DNA of 64,000 nucleotides from Acidovorax sp. Leaf78. Its GTDB lineage: Bacteria > Pseudomonadota > Gammaproteobacteria > Burkholderiales > Burkholderiaceae_C. Below are positions 1-8,807 of this stretch, piece after piece (positions within the stretch are counted from its first letter, which is position 1; the number at the start of each line of letters is the position of its first letter). The notes below the pieces were generated by a model. The model was not told where the DNA came from and made no database searches. It saw nothing but the letters and a program-made list of their open reading frames with translations. The stretch is from assembly GCF_001422735.1 (NCBI RefSeq), contig NZ_LMLZ01000024.1:216001-280000 (forward strand), read 5' to 3'. A program made the position numbers and the translations under genes.

Positions 1-94
1 CCTTGAGGATCTCGCGGATGACCGAAGGGTTCATGCGCTCGGCGCGGCGCGCCAGGGTCCAGGTGCTGGTGGGTGGAAGGTCGTTCAGTTTCAT
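1..94 (-). CDS. PLP-dependent aminotransferase, N-terminal fragment (runs off the window)
   Basis: Only the first 31 codons are in the window; the gene continues beyond base 1. The start ATG (94-92) has a strong GGAGGA ribosome-binding site at 101-108, and overlaps the stop of the upstream cupin gene (ATGA). The visible peptide begins MKLNDLPPTSTWTL and continues with RAERMNPSVIREILK, which resembles the N-terminus of fold-type I aminotransferases of the 2-aminoadipate/aromatic type. Its place at the end of a cupin-cupin-aminotransferase series opposite a MocR regulator fits an amino-acid-related operon. The identification rests on a short stretch and could be wrong. Confidence 0.55.
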   Translation of the reverse strand, partial: MKLNDLPPTSTWTLARRAERMNPSVIREILK

Positions 95-414
95 TGTCGT
101 TCTCCTCCGGGCGGTCCCCAAAAGACCACCCATGTTGCAAAGTCGTCAGAAAAATTCTCGAAGCGGTGCACTTGCCCCGCCGGTACAAAAAAGGCGTCGC
201 CAGCAGCGCAGCGGTGGCGGGTTCCGTCCTGCACGAATTCTCCGCTCCCGCGCTGGATGAAGTACAGCTCGTCCTGCGCGTGGGGCTGCTGAGGGTCCTG
301 GCCCCGGGGCGCATACAGCTCGGTGCGCATGCTGCCATGGCGCAGGAGTTCCACGAACCGCTCTCCGGCAGGGCCGGGCAGTTGCTGCAAACCTTGATCC
401 ACGGAGTATTTCAC
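91..414 (-). CDS. small cupin-domain protein
   Basis: A 107-residue single-domain cupin. The cupin 1 region is visible as HAQDELYFIQRGSGEF (metal-binding His and Glu) followed by a Gly-Asp turn and a second motif PAGQVHRF with the distal His. Such proteins bind a divalent metal and act as small dioxygenases, isomerases or ligand sensors; no substrate can be read from the sequence. It follows the DHCW-type cupin on the same strand after a gap of 25 bases and overlaps the next gene by four bases, so the three are very likely cotranscribed. Confidence 0.75.
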   Translation of the reverse strand: MKYSVDQGLQQLPGPAGERFVELLRHGSMRTELYAPRGQDPQQPHAQDELYFIQRGSGEFVQDGTRHRCAAGDAFFVPAGQVHRFENFSDDFATWVVFWGPPGGERQ

Positions 415-439
415 AGGGCCTCGTGCGTCGTTGTGTGGC

Positions 440-769
440 TCAGTCCACGATGAACAGCGTGGCGCCCTGGGGCGACTCGGAGCGGTGGGGCTCCGCGTTG
501 TCGGCCACCTGGTAGCTCATGCCGGGCGTCAAAGTGAATGTGCGGCCGTCTTCCAGCTCGGTGTGCAATTCTCCGCTCACGCACAGCAGCACGTGGCCTT
601 TGACGCACCAGTGGTCCGAGACATAGCCCGGCGTGTACTCGACCATGCGCACGCGCAGGTCGCCGAACTGCTGGGTGCGCCAAAACGCCTGGCCGGCCTG
701 CGCGCTCTTTTCCTCGCGGGGCAGGGCAGACCAGTCGGTGGTGGCAAACGGGATGTTGTGCATCTGCAT
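440..769 (-). CDS. DHCW-motif cupin-fold protein
   Basis: A 109-residue protein of the family named for a D-H-C-W motif; here the corresponding segment reads SDHWCVKGHVLLCVSGEL, with the last letters in the order DHWC. It is followed by an acidic segment and a second cupin motif (SYQVADNAEPHRS). The function of the family is not established. The gene lies between the EamA-type exporter gene and a second cupin gene, all on the minus strand, and shares their presumed promoter upstream of the LysE gene. Confidence 0.75.
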   Translation of the reverse strand: MQMHNIPFATTDWSALPREEKSAQAGQAFWRTQQFGDLRVRMVEYTPGYVSDHWCVKGHVLLCVSGELHTELEDGRTFTLTPGMSYQVADNAEPHRSESPQGATLFIVD

Positions 770-829
770 CTTCGGGACTCCTTCAAACGCACCACGGCCT
801 GGATCGCGGCGCGCACAGTGTGCTGGCGG

Positions 830-1744
830 TCATGCGGTGGCTCCCTGGTGAACGGGCATCTTCTTGCCCGCAAAAACGGTGGCGATCACGGCCAGTGCGA
901 AGCACGCGGTGACCAGGTCCAGGCGCTCGCCCAGCAGCGGCACCGCGAACAGCAGACTCAGAAAGGGCTGCACCAGCTGGATCTGGCTGACCCGCACGGC
1001 ACCCAGCGCCAGCGCGCGGTACCAGGCAAAGAAGCCGATCCACATCGAGAACAGCGCCACGTAGGCGAACCCCGTCCAGGCCATCGCACTGATCGCGCCG
1101 GGCACGGCGGGTGCAAACCACCAGGCCACGGGCAGGGTGAGCGGCAGGCTCAAGGCCAGCACCCAGCAGATCACTTGCTCGGCGCCCAGGCTGGGCGTGA
1201 GGCGTGCACCGCCGATGTAGCCGAAGGCACCCGTGGTCATCGCGATGATGAGGTAGATGTTGGCCGCGCCCAGGTAGAAGCCGCCCGCACGCCAGGCCAT
1301 GAAGCCCAGCACCAGCCCGCTGCCCAGCACCGCGCACGCCCAGAAGCCCGCCGAGGGCCGCTGGCGGTACCACAGCGCACCCAGCACCGCCGTGGACAAG
1401 GGCAGCAGCGCCGTGACCACCGCGCCGTGCGTGCTGGGCACATGCCGCAGCGCCAGCGCCAGAAACAGCGGAAAGCCGACGATCACGCCGAACGCGGTCA
1501 CGCCCAGCAGCGGCCAATCCGGGCGGCGCGGCACGTTCAGCTGCCCGCGGCTGCGCTGCCACGCGAGGTACGCGACGGACAGCAGCCCCGCCACCGCAGC
1601 GCGGCCGAAGGTGACGAACCATGGCGACAGTTGCGGCGCGTCCACCGGGCCCACGGCCAAGCGTGTCATCGGCAGCGTGGCGGCGAACAAAGTCACGCCC
1701 ACCAGACCCCAGACCAGGGCTTCACGCTCTTGCGCGCGGTTCAT
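830..1744 (-). CDS. DMT/EamA-family exporter
   Basis: A 304-residue integral membrane protein with about ten hydrophobic segments in two homologous halves, as in EamA drug/metabolite transporters. The halves are seen as an early segment ending SPWFVTFGRAAVAGLL and a late one ending YRALALGAVRVSQIQLVQP, followed by a C-terminal AGKK. The start was set at ATG 1744, which overlaps the stop of the LysE gene (ATGA); an open frame continues upstream but lies inside that gene. Members export amino acids and other small metabolites. Pairing with a LysE exporter and a MocR regulator suggests that an amino-acid-like compound is exported. Confidence 0.8.
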   Translation of the reverse strand: MNRAQEREALVWGLVGVTLFAATLPMTRLAVGPVDAPQLSPWFVTFGRAAVAGLLSVAYLAWQRSRGQLNVPRRPDWPLLGVTAFGVIVGFPLFLALALRHVPSTHGAVVTALLPLSTAVLGALWYRQRPSAGFWACAVLGSGLVLGFMAWRAGGFYLGAANIYLIIAMTTGAFGYIGGARLTPSLGAEQVICWVLALSLPLTLPVAWWFAPAVPGAISAMAWTGFAYVALFSMWIGFFAWYRALALGAVRVSQIQLVQPFLSLLFAVPLLGERLDLVTACFALAVIATVFAGKKMPVHQGATA

Positions 1745-2355
1745 AGCGTGAGCATCCACACGGCGGTCACCACCAGCACCAGGGCCAGCGCGCGGTTGAA
1801 CCACAGCAGGCGGGTGCCCTGGGCCAGCCACTGGCGCAGCAGCGAGCCGATCAGCGCGTATACAAAATTGCTGGTGAAGGCGAACAGCATCATCACCACG
1901 CAGATGATCGCCAGGCGCTCACCGGGGTTGACGGCGGGCTGCCCCGCGGCGTTGACCACCCAGCCCGCGCTGAGCGTGAGCGCCAGCATCCAGGCCTTGA
2001 TGTTCACGAACTGCAGGCCCACGCCCTGCCAGAAGGTCACGTTCAGGCGGGCGCTGTCCACTTCGGCCAGCTGGCCCGCACGGCTGAGCTTGTAGGCCAG
2101 CCACAGCATGTAGGCCACGCCTGCCAGCGTCACGCCCCAGCGCAGGGCGGGCACGCCGGTGATCAGTGCACCCAGGCCCAGGCCGCTGGCCAGCATGAGC
2201 AGCGTCCAGCCTGTGGGCACCGCAAAACAAAATCGCAGCGCGCGCTTCAGGCCCAGGTTGGCCGCAAGCGCCGTGGACAGCGTGGTGTTGGGCCCCGGCG
2301 AGAAGCTCATCGCGGTGCAGAACAGCAGCAGGGCAGTCAGTTCGGTGGCGCTCAT
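1741..2355 (-). CDS. LysE/RhtB-family translocator
   Basis: A 204-residue inner-membrane protein with six hydrophobic stretches and the family's N-terminal signature SFSPGPNTTLS. LysE/RhtB proteins export amino acids such as lysine, homoserine, threonine or leucine. It is the first gene of the minus-strand block and is translationally coupled to the EamA gene. The 180 bases upstream are shared with the divergent MocR gene and carry repeats likely to be the regulator's binding sites. The substrate cannot be assigned. Confidence 0.85.
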   Translation of the reverse strand: MSATELTALLLFCTAMSFSPGPNTTLSTALAANLGLKRALRFCFAVPTGWTLLMLASGLGLGALITGVPALRWGVTLAGVAYMLWLAYKLSRAGQLAEVDSARLNVTFWQGVGLQFVNIKAWMLALTLSAGWVVNAAGQPAVNPGERLAIICVVMMLFAFTSNFVYALIGSLLRQWLAQGTRLLWFNRALALVLVVTAVWMLTL

Positions 2356-2424
2356 GGTGCGGGAGGTGCGGTGTTCTGGTGGGGAGACTTGTCAATGCCG
2401 AGGCTTCAATGTAATCTTGGCTGC

Positions 2425-2492
2425 CAGTACACAACCAATACAGTTCAGCAGCGCAGTTCGCAATCTGTATTGGCCGCGATAACAGTACACAA
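2425..2492. promoter_or_regulatory. compound operator between LysE and MocR genes
   Basis: Two sets of repeats are nested here. A perfect 9-base inverted repeat, CCAATACAG (2435-2443) and CTGTATTGG (2465-2473), has a 21-base spacer. It is flanked by a perfect 10-base direct repeat, CAGTACACAA, at 2425-2434 and 2483-2492. The site lies midway between the divergent start codons at 2355 and 2536. MocR-type regulators commonly control a divergent neighbour from such repeats, so this is the probable operator; binding itself is inferred. Confidence 0.6.
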
Positions 2493-2535
2493 GCGCACTG
2501 CAAGAACGCTGTACGCACACTGCAAGGACCCCGCC

Positions 2536-4023
2536 ATGCTGATGAAAACCACCACCCAGTCGCTCACCGAACAGCTGTCGGCGCGCTTTGGCGAGCGCAT
2601 CCGCAACCGGCTGCTGGCACCGGGTGCGCGGCTGCCGTCGGTGCGGCAGTGCGCGCAGCAGCACGGCGTGAGCCCGTCGACCGTGGTGGCGGCGTACGAC
2701 CAGTTGCTGGCGCAGGGCCTGGTGGAGGCGCGCAAGAACCGCGGCTTCTTCGTGCGCGAGGCCACCACCGGCCAGGTCGAACGAGCGCCCGAGGACGAAG
2801 CCACCTCCGCCGAGGCCGAGCGCGGCATGGGTAACTGGAGCACCGCGCACTGGTTTGCAGCCCGGGGTGCCGGGCGCGGCGCGGCGCGCGGCGCACCACT
2901 CGTCAACGCCACGGCGCTGATCCGCGGCATGTTCCACAAGATCAGCGACAAGCCGCAGCCCGGCATGGGCGTGTTCCCGCCCGACTGGCTCGAGTCCACC
3001 TTCATGCCCGCCGCGGTGCGCAAGGTGACCAGCACCCGCGCGCTGAACGAGTTTTCGCTGCAGTACGGCGAGCCGCTGGGCGACACGGGGCTGCGCAGGG
3101 TGCTGTCCAAAAAACTCGCCACGCTGAACGTGCATGCCACGCCCGAGAACATCATCACCACCGTGGGCGCCACGCATGCGCTCGACATCGTGAGTCGCAC
3201 GCTGCTGCGCCCGGGCGACCCGGTGATGGTGGAGGAGCCCGGCTGGGCCGTGGAGTTTGCGCGGCTGGCGGCCCTGGGCATGCACATCCTGCCCGTGCCG
3301 CGCCGCGCCGATGGCCCCGACCTGGAGGTCATGGCCCGGTACTGCGAGGTGCACCAGCCCAAGCTGTATGTGAGCGTGAGCGTGTTCCACAACCCCACGG
3401 GCTACTGCCTGTCGCCGGGCAGCGCGCACCGCATCCTGCAGCTGGCCAACCAGCACAACTTCCACATCGTCGAGGACGACACCTACAGCCACATCGCGCC
3501 CGAGCACGCCACGCGCCTCACCGCGCTGGACGGGCTGCAGCGCACCATCTACGTGAGCGGCTTCGCCAAGATCCTCGCGCCCAACTGGCGCATCGGCTTC
3601 CTGGCCGCGCCATCTTCACTCATCGAGCAGCTGCTGGACACCAAGCTGCTGGCCACGCTGACCACGCCCGCGCTGCTGGAAAAAGCGCTGGCGCTGTGCA
3701 TCGAACAGGGCCAGCTGCGCCGCCACGCCGAGCGCATCCGCACCCGCCTGGACGCCGCCCGCGCACGCAGCGTGAAGCTGGCGCTGGGCGCAGGCTGCAC
3801 CTTCGCCGCCGAGCCCGTGGGGCTGTTCGGCTGGGTGGAGACTGGGGTGGACACCGACGCGCTCGCGCAGCGCATGCTGGACGAGGGCTACCTGCTGGCG
3901 CCCGGCGCGCTGTTCCATGCCGAGCGCAAGCCGAGCACACTTATGCGCATCAACTTCGCGACCACGCAGGAGGCGGCGTTCTGGAAGACGTTTGCGCGCG
4001 TGCGCGATGAGCAGGGGCGCTGA
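2536..4023 (+). CDS. MocR-type transcriptional regulator (GntR HTH fused to aminotransferase domain)
   Basis: A 495-residue protein. Residues about 1-75 form a GntR-type winged helix-turn-helix, seen as LPSVRQCAQQHGVSPSTVVA followed by the wing NRGFFV. The rest is a fold-type I aminotransferase domain with the PLP-lysine motif SGFAKILAPNWRIG. MocR regulators sense an amino-acid-type or vitamin B6-type ligand through bound PLP and usually control a neighbouring operon. ATG 2536 was chosen because the open frame upstream runs through the repeat-rich control region. The likely targets are the divergent LysE-EamA-cupin-aminotransferase genes. Confidence 0.85.
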   Translation: MLMKTTTQSLTEQLSARFGERIRNRLLAPGARLPSVRQCAQQHGVSPSTVVAAYDQLLAQGLVEARKNRGFFVREATTGQVERAPEDEATSAEAERGMGNWSTAHWFAARGAGRGAARGAPLVNATALIRGMFHKISDKPQPGMGVFPPDWLESTFMPAAVRKVTSTRALNEFSLQYGEPLGDTGLRRVLSKKLATLNVHATPENIITTVGATHALDIVSRTLLRPGDPVMVEEPGWAVEFARLAALGMHILPVPRRADGPDLEVMARYCEVHQPKLYVSVSVFHNPTGYCLSPGSAHRILQLANQHNFHIVEDDTYSHIAPEHATRLTALDGLQRTIYVSGFAKILAPNWRIGFLAAPSSLIEQLLDTKLLATLTTPALLEKALALCIEQGQLRRHAERIRTRLDAARARSVKLALGAGCTFAAEPVGLFGWVETGVDTDALAQRMLDEGYLLAPGALFHAERKPSTLMRINFATTQEAAFWKTFARVRDEQGR

Positions 4024-4121
4024 GCCGGTAGAGAGGGCTGGCGCGAGGCCCCACCGCACCACCAACGAGTACGAAGCCGGAACCCGAAACCCGGAACCCG
4101 GCCATCGTGTGCATGGGCGCT

Positions 4122-4207
4122 GCCACGGCCAGTGCCAGCGTGAATACGGCTTTGCCGGGCACCGGTGGCGTCCCCCTCGGGGGATGGCGCGAAGCGGCGC
4201 AGAGGGG
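4122..4207 (-). repeat. repeat family A, copy 1 (3' of the HDOD gene)
   Basis: The element has an outer stem-loop (GTGCC with GGCAC around CGGC-TTT-GCCG) followed by a CCCCCTCGGGGG palindrome and a GGCGCGAAGC segment. It ends 4 bases before the stop codon of the minus-strand HDOD gene. The same two modules recur at 9789, 18793 and 25331, and a variant at 11334 and 43493, always just downstream of a minus-strand stop. Confidence 0.65.
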
Positions 4208-4211
4208 AAAC

Positions 4212-5438
4212 TTATTTCCTCTCGACTTCGAGGTCTGCCAGCACCCGCAGCAGCGCGCGGTTGACTTCCTCGAGGTCCATCTCGTGCGTCTCGCACAGCT
4301 GGCGGATGGCGCTGGCGTCGTCGGTCTCCAGCGCGCAGGCCATCTGCAGGCCGGCGGCGTACGGGCCGGTGTGCAGCACGGTGGCGTCGTAGATGCGTTC
4401 GGACAGCGGCAGGCGGCGCAGGATGGTGCCCAGGGGCTCGCCCATCAGGTCGTCGATCTGCGACAGCAGGCCGCACAGATAGATCTCGCGGCGCAGGTCG
4501 TTCTCGATGCCTGCGTCCAGCAGGTGGGCGGTGAGTTCGGCGCGCATCACCATGGATTCGCGCACGGGCTGCATGTTGGGGTCGGTGCTGGCGTGCGGCA
4601 GTTGGTCGGACAGCCAGCGCTTGATGGAGCCGTAGCCCATCATCACCAGGCCCCGGCGCAGCGAGTCGATGCCCGTGCGCAGGCCCAGCGCCGCCGAGTT
4701 GGTGTAGACCATGAAGCGGTAGGCCAACAGCGGGTCTTCGCCCATGATGGCTTCAAACGTCTCGAGCGACTGCTCCGCGTCAATGGCCTTCATGAGCTTG
4801 AAGATCACCGCGTGCGACGGCTGCTGGGGGTGGTGGCGCAGGCTGTAGAGCACGTCTTCGGCGGGCCAGCCGGCCAGCGCCATCGCGTTGTGCTCGTCCA
4901 GGCAGCGCTCCATCAGGGCGCGGCTGGCGATGCCTTCGTACATCTGCCCGGCCAGGATCGGCGGGCCCGAGCGCGCGCCCGCGGCGCCGGGGCGGCCGGG
5001 GGCCGGGGGCTTCAGGGCTGCCACCGCGTCTTCGGGCCGCAGGCTCAGCAGGCTGTTGTCAAAGCACTGGGCCACGTCGGGCTCGGGCAGCTTGCCCAGC
5101 TCGCCGCGCCACACCAGCCGCAGGCCGCGCTGGTGGGCTGCCTTCACGCGGGTGTAGATGGCCGAGTCGGCCAGCCACTCGCCGCGCACCTCGATCCACG
5201 GTGCGCCACGGGGGGCGTGCTCCAGCATGTCGCACAGCAGCTGGCGGTTCTGGGGTGACAGGAGGATGGGCGGGGAGCTGGCGGACCAGAGCTCCTGCAG
5301 CGTGCGCAGCAAATGCGCCGCGTCGACCACCACCGACGCATCGTTGTGGGCATAGAGCTGGATGCCCGCGAGCTTGCGGGCCCGGCTCCACAGGGGGCGG
5401 TAGCCCAGAATCAGGCTGCCAAGGACAGATTGGACCAT
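4212..5438 (-). CDS. EAL/HDOD-type (YuxH-like) signalling protein with degenerate EAL half
   Basis: A 408-residue protein. The first 140 residues resemble a shortened EAL domain in which the catalytic EAL signature is not visible (the start reads GYRPLWSRARKLAGIQLYA). A Pro/Gly/Ala-rich linker at about 148-162 leads into an HDOD domain (about 195-385), seen as FEAIMGEDPLLAYRFMVYTN and the following GLRTGIDSLRRGLVMMGY. HDOD proteins act in signalling, often with c-di-GMP or motility. The gene follows flgL after 91 bases on the same strand and may be the distal part of the flg operon. An enzymatic role is unlikely because the catalytic residues are absent. Confidence 0.7.
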   Translation of the reverse strand: MVQSVLGSLILGYRPLWSRARKLAGIQLYAHNDASVVVDAAHLLRTLQELWSASSPPILLSPQNRQLLCDMLEHAPRGAPWIEVRGEWLADSAIYTRVKAAHQRGLRLVWRGELGKLPEPDVAQCFDNSLLSLRPEDAVAALKPPAPGRPGAAGARSGPPILAGQMYEGIASRALMERCLDEHNAMALAGWPAEDVLYSLRHHPQQPSHAVIFKLMKAIDAEQSLETFEAIMGEDPLLAYRFMVYTNSAALGLRTGIDSLRRGLVMMGYGSIKRWLSDQLPHASTDPNMQPVRESMVMRAELTAHLLDAGIENDLRREIYLCGLLSQIDDLMGEPLGTILRRLPLSERIYDATVLHTGPYAAGLQMACALETDDASAIRQLCETHEMDLEEVNRALLRVLADLEVERK

Positions 5439-5461
5439 GTGCTCTCAGGCGTTGTCTCATG

Positions 5462-5526
5462 GGGTCTGTTCCCCAGCATTCCCCGGCATCCCCGGCTTGG
5501 GGATGCGTGGAGCCGTGGGCAGACCC
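5462..5526 (-). terminator. nested hairpin downstream of flgL
   Basis: A perfect 8-base stem GCATCCCC/GGGGATGC (5486-5493 and 5499-5506) with a 5-base loop is enclosed by a 7-base inverted repeat GGGTCTG (5462-5468)/CAGACCC (5520-5526). It fills most of the gap between the flgL stop and the next gene. There is no T-tract, so it may attenuate transcription or protect the 3' end rather than terminate by itself. Confidence 0.45.
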
Positions 5527-5529
5527 GCG

Positions 5530-6783
5530 TTAGCTGATGAAATTGAACAAGGACAGCTTTTGAACCTGCGCGTAGGACTTGAGTGCAGCCTCATAGCCGA
5601 CCTGCTGGTTCTGGAAGTCCGATATCCCCTGGATCATATCGAGATCCTCCGCCCGTGACCGGTCGCCTTCGAGCTGCACGGACCGCTTGTCCTGGTCGCC
5701 CGTGATGCGGTCCGCGCGGTTGAGCAGCTCGCCGGCATAGCCGCGCATGTTGTGCATGCGTTCGAGGCCGATGTCCATGTTGCCCAGTGCCTGCCCCACG
5801 GCCTGCGCTGCCGCATTGCTGTCCGGGGCGTTGCGGATGTCGCGGATGGCGGCGTCCATGGCGCTGAACATGCTGGGGCTGGGTGCCAGCGTGATGGTGT
5901 CGCCGTTGGCCGGGGTGCCCTTGATGTCGAAGGTCAGCCCCGGGATGCTGGCGACCGTGACGTTCATGGGCTTGTCGGACGGGAAGTCCGGCACCGTCAC
6001 CGGGGCCGACACGGCGCCCGTGGTGGTGTTGGTGATGGTGTAGGTGGCCGTCGTGGTGCCCGCCGTGGCGCCGGGGCCGACGGCGCTGAAGGCGATCGAG
6101 TAGTTGTTGCCGGTCACCAGGCTCGGGTTCACCGGGGTGATGGCCGTGGTGTTCAGAAAGCGGCTGCTCGGAATGGCGCTCACGCCGGCGGTGTACACGC
6201 CGTCGCGCTGCGGGTCGAACATGAAGGCGGCCTCGCCGTCCAGCGTGCCGGGAATGGTCACGCCAGAGCTCGCCGCCTGGCCGGGCAGGCCGTTGAAGCC
6301 GTAGTCGGGCGAGCTGCTCAGCGGGCCGAGGAAGGGCGCCAGGGCACTGCCCAGCGCGCCCAGCAGCGGGATGCCGTTGGTGTCCTTGCGGTTGGCCACC
6401 TCCACCATTTGCTCGCGCAGGCCCTGCAGCTGGTTGGCAATGGTGGCGCGGTCGTTGGGCGTCAGGGCGGCGCTGCCGGCGTTCACCACCAGCTCGCGGA
6501 AGTTCTGCACCAGGTCGACCGCGTCGCCCAGTGCGGATTCGGCCTGGGCGATGGCGTTGCGCTGTGTTTCCAGCGCGCGCTGCTCGGTCTGGATGCGCGA
6601 CAGGCGGTTGATGGCGCGCTCGGCCTGCGCGGCCGACACGGGGTCGTCGCTGGCGCGCACCACGCGTTTGCCGGAGGTGAGGTTCTCCTGCAGGTTGGAC
6701 AGGTTGGTCTGCCGCGTGCCCAGGTTGCGCAGGGCGTTGTCGTACATGTTGGCGGTGCCAATGCGGTAGATGCTGCTGCTCAT
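5530..6783 (-). CDS. flgL: flagellar hook-filament junction protein FlgL (HAP3)
   Basis: A 417-residue secreted protein that, with FlgK, joins the hook to the flagellin filament. The N-terminus (IYRIGTANMYDNALRNL) and C-terminus (NQQVGYEAALKSYAQVQKLS) form the conserved flagellin-like terminal helices that bundle in the filament core. The middle, about residues 140-310, is a Gly/Thr-rich variable domain. The start ATG at 6783 follows a GGAGCCTCCC ribosome-binding site. It is preceded by flgK after 31 bases in the same operon. Confidence 0.93.
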   Translation of the reverse strand: MSSSIYRIGTANMYDNALRNLGTRQTNLSNLQENLTSGKRVVRASDDPVSAAQAERAINRLSRIQTEQRALETQRNAIAQAESALGDAVDLVQNFRELVVNAGSAALTPNDRATIANQLQGLREQMVEVANRKDTNGIPLLGALGSALAPFLGPLSSSPDYGFNGLPGQAASSGVTIPGTLDGEAAFMFDPQRDGVYTAGVSAIPSSRFLNTTAITPVNPSLVTGNNYSIAFSAVGPGATAGTTTATYTITNTTTGAVSAPVTVPDFPSDKPMNVTVASIPGLTFDIKGTPANGDTITLAPSPSMFSAMDAAIRDIRNAPDSNAAAQAVGQALGNMDIGLERMHNMRGYAGELLNRADRITGDQDKRSVQLEGDRSRAEDLDMIQGISDFQNQQVGYEAALKSYAQVQKLSLFNFIS

Positions 6784-6814
6784 GGGAGGCTCCTAGCTCT
6801 GTACGGTGCGGTCA

Positions 6815-8791
6815 TCAGCGGCCCATGCCCTGGATCAGCGAGTCGAAGATGTTCTGCGCGATCTGGATCATTTTGGACGATGCCTGGTAGGCCTGCTGGT
6901 ATTGGATCAGGCGGGCGGCCTCTTCGTCCAGGTTCACGCCCGAGATCGCGGTGCGGTCGCGCTCCAGGTTGGAGGCGATGGTGGTGGACAGCTCGGCCGC
7001 GAACAGCGAGCTTTGCGTGCGGGTGCCCACCTGCGCAATGGCGCCGGCGTAGCCGTCCGAAAGAGTGGATTCGTCGAACATCTTCACGTCGCGCAGGCCC
7101 ATCAGCGCGCTGGCGTTGCCCGAGTTGCGGGTGAAGGTGTCGCCGTACTGCGGGTCCGACGCATTGCCGATGACGACCGTGTCGCCGGTGTTGGGCGTGC
7201 CCTGCAGCTTGATCTCCCAACCGTTGATGGTGATGGGTGCACCCGGCGTGTAGGGCTGCGCGGCCGCCACGGTGGTGGGCGGCGCGGTGCCGCGGTCGAG
7301 CACGTCGTAGGTGGTCGGCGGGCCGGCAGTAAAGCGCAGCTGGATGCCGCCCAGGATGGGGGGCACGGCAGCCGCGTTGGCGTTGGGCGGCAGCACCAGG
7401 CCGGGCGGGTTGGGCAGGCCGGTGGCCTTGAGGCCTGCCAGCTGCATGGTGCCGCCGTTGGACGTGCCCATGGCCGCGTTGACCGGGTTGGCCACGGCCA
7501 GGTCGCGCGGCGAATACACCAGCGCCTGGATGTTGCTGGCGGCCGTGCTGAACGGCTTGAACAGCATGCGCTCGCCCGGGTTGCCCGGCGTGGTCAGGTT
7601 GAAGTTGAGCCCGTCGATCTGCAGCGTGGCCAGGTTGGCGGCGCTCGTGAACGCAGTGGCCTTGCCATCCGACAGGCGCACTACCTGCCCGGCGGTGCCG
7701 GTGGTGAAGCGGATCTCGTAGTCCGATGCAGCGAACTGCGTGGGGCCGGTGAACGCCACCGATCCCACGCCCGCACCGTTGGTGTGGCCGGGCATGCTGG
7801 TGGGCAGCGAGAACAGGTCCTTGCCCAGCGCGCCGTCGAGCGTGAGGCCCAGGTTGTGCTGGTCGTTCATCGTCGTGCCGATGGCCATAGCCATGCGGCC
7901 CAGCAGGTTGCGGCCTTCCGCCAGATCGGTGTTGTTGAAGCGCAGCAGGCCCGACATCGATCCACCGCCCAGCACGTTCTCGTCCATCTCGATGGAGGGC
8001 GAGCCGGGGCGGTTGAAGAACAGCTTGATCTGCCCGCTGCCCGGGAAGGCGGTGGCGTCGTCCACCGAGAGGCTGGTGGCGGTGGTGCCCAGCACCAGCG
8101 GCTGGCTGCCCGCCACGAACAGGCCCACGGTGCCGTCGTCGGCGTAGATCTGCGTGGTCTGGATGTACTGGTTGATGTCGCGGATGACCTGGTCGCGCTG
8201 GTCGAGCAGGTCGTTGGGCGTCTGGCCGTTGCCCTTGGCGCGGGCGATCTGCTCGTTGATGCTGGCCATCTGCTTGGCCAGGCTGTTCACGGCGGTGACG
8301 CTGCTGTTGAGCTGCTCGGTGACGGTGTACTGGATTTCGGTCAGGCGGTCCGCGGCCGAGCGCATGCGCGCAGCCGTTTCGTCCATGCGGGTGAGCACCA
8401 CGGTGCGGGCGGTGATGTCGGTGGGCGCGCTCACCACGTCGGAGAACGCGTTCATCATGTCGTTGATGGCTGCGCCCAGGCCGGCGGTGCCGCCGCTGAA
8501 GACTTCCTGCAGCTGGCGCAGGCGCTCGGCCCGCACGATGTCGGACGCCTGCACCGAGCCGGCCGTAGCCGACTGGCGCGTGAGCAGCTCGCTCTGGTTG
8601 CGCAGGATGGTCTGCACGTCCACACCCTGGCCGATGTAGCCGCCGCCGGTGAACTGGCCCTGCACGGTCTGCAGCGCCACGGTCTGGCGCGAGTAGCCGG
8701 GCGTGTTGACGTTGGCGATGTTGTGGCCCGCCGTTTGCAGGGCCACCTGGTTGGCCAGCAGCGCGCGGGCGCCGACGTTGAGCAGGCTCAT
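6815..8791 (-). CDS. flgK: flagellar hook-associated protein FlgK (HAP1)
   Basis: A 658-residue exported protein that sits between hook and filament. The N-terminus carries the rod/hook/HAP signature (LQTAGHNIANVNTPGYSRQ) and the C-terminus the matching helix (EEAARLIQYQQAYQASSKMI). The length is near the larger end of the family because of the Gly/Thr-rich middle domain. It lies 16 bases after flgJ and 31 before flgL, consistent with one flgBCDEFGHIJKL transcript. Confidence 0.95.
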   Translation of the reverse strand: MSLLNVGARALLANQVALQTAGHNIANVNTPGYSRQTVALQTVQGQFTGGGYIGQGVDVQTILRNQSELLTRQSATAGSVQASDIVRAERLRQLQEVFSGGTAGLGAAINDMMNAFSDVVSAPTDITARTVVLTRMDETAARMRSAADRLTEIQYTVTEQLNSSVTAVNSLAKQMASINEQIARAKGNGQTPNDLLDQRDQVIRDINQYIQTTQIYADDGTVGLFVAGSQPLVLGTTATSLSVDDATAFPGSGQIKLFFNRPGSPSIEMDENVLGGGSMSGLLRFNNTDLAEGRNLLGRMAMAIGTTMNDQHNLGLTLDGALGKDLFSLPTSMPGHTNGAGVGSVAFTGPTQFAASDYEIRFTTGTAGQVVRLSDGKATAFTSAANLATLQIDGLNFNLTTPGNPGERMLFKPFSTAASNIQALVYSPRDLAVANPVNAAMGTSNGGTMQLAGLKATGLPNPPGLVLPPNANAAAVPPILGGIQLRFTAGPPTTYDVLDRGTAPPTTVAAAQPYTPGAPITINGWEIKLQGTPNTGDTVVIGNASDPQYGDTFTRNSGNASALMGLRDVKMFDESTLSDGYAGAIAQVGTRTQSSLFAAELSTTIASNLERDRTAISGVNLDEEAARLIQYQQAYQASSKMIQIAQNIFDSLIQGMGR

Positions 8792-8807
8792 GGCTTACCT
8801 CGCGTTG

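Noticed and set aside
431..2095. Long plus-strand open frame of 554 codons opposite the cupin and exporter genes
   Set aside because: It is a shadow of high-GC minus-strand genes: the residues are Arg/His/Gln-rich, it has no ribosome-binding site and it crosses several real genes.
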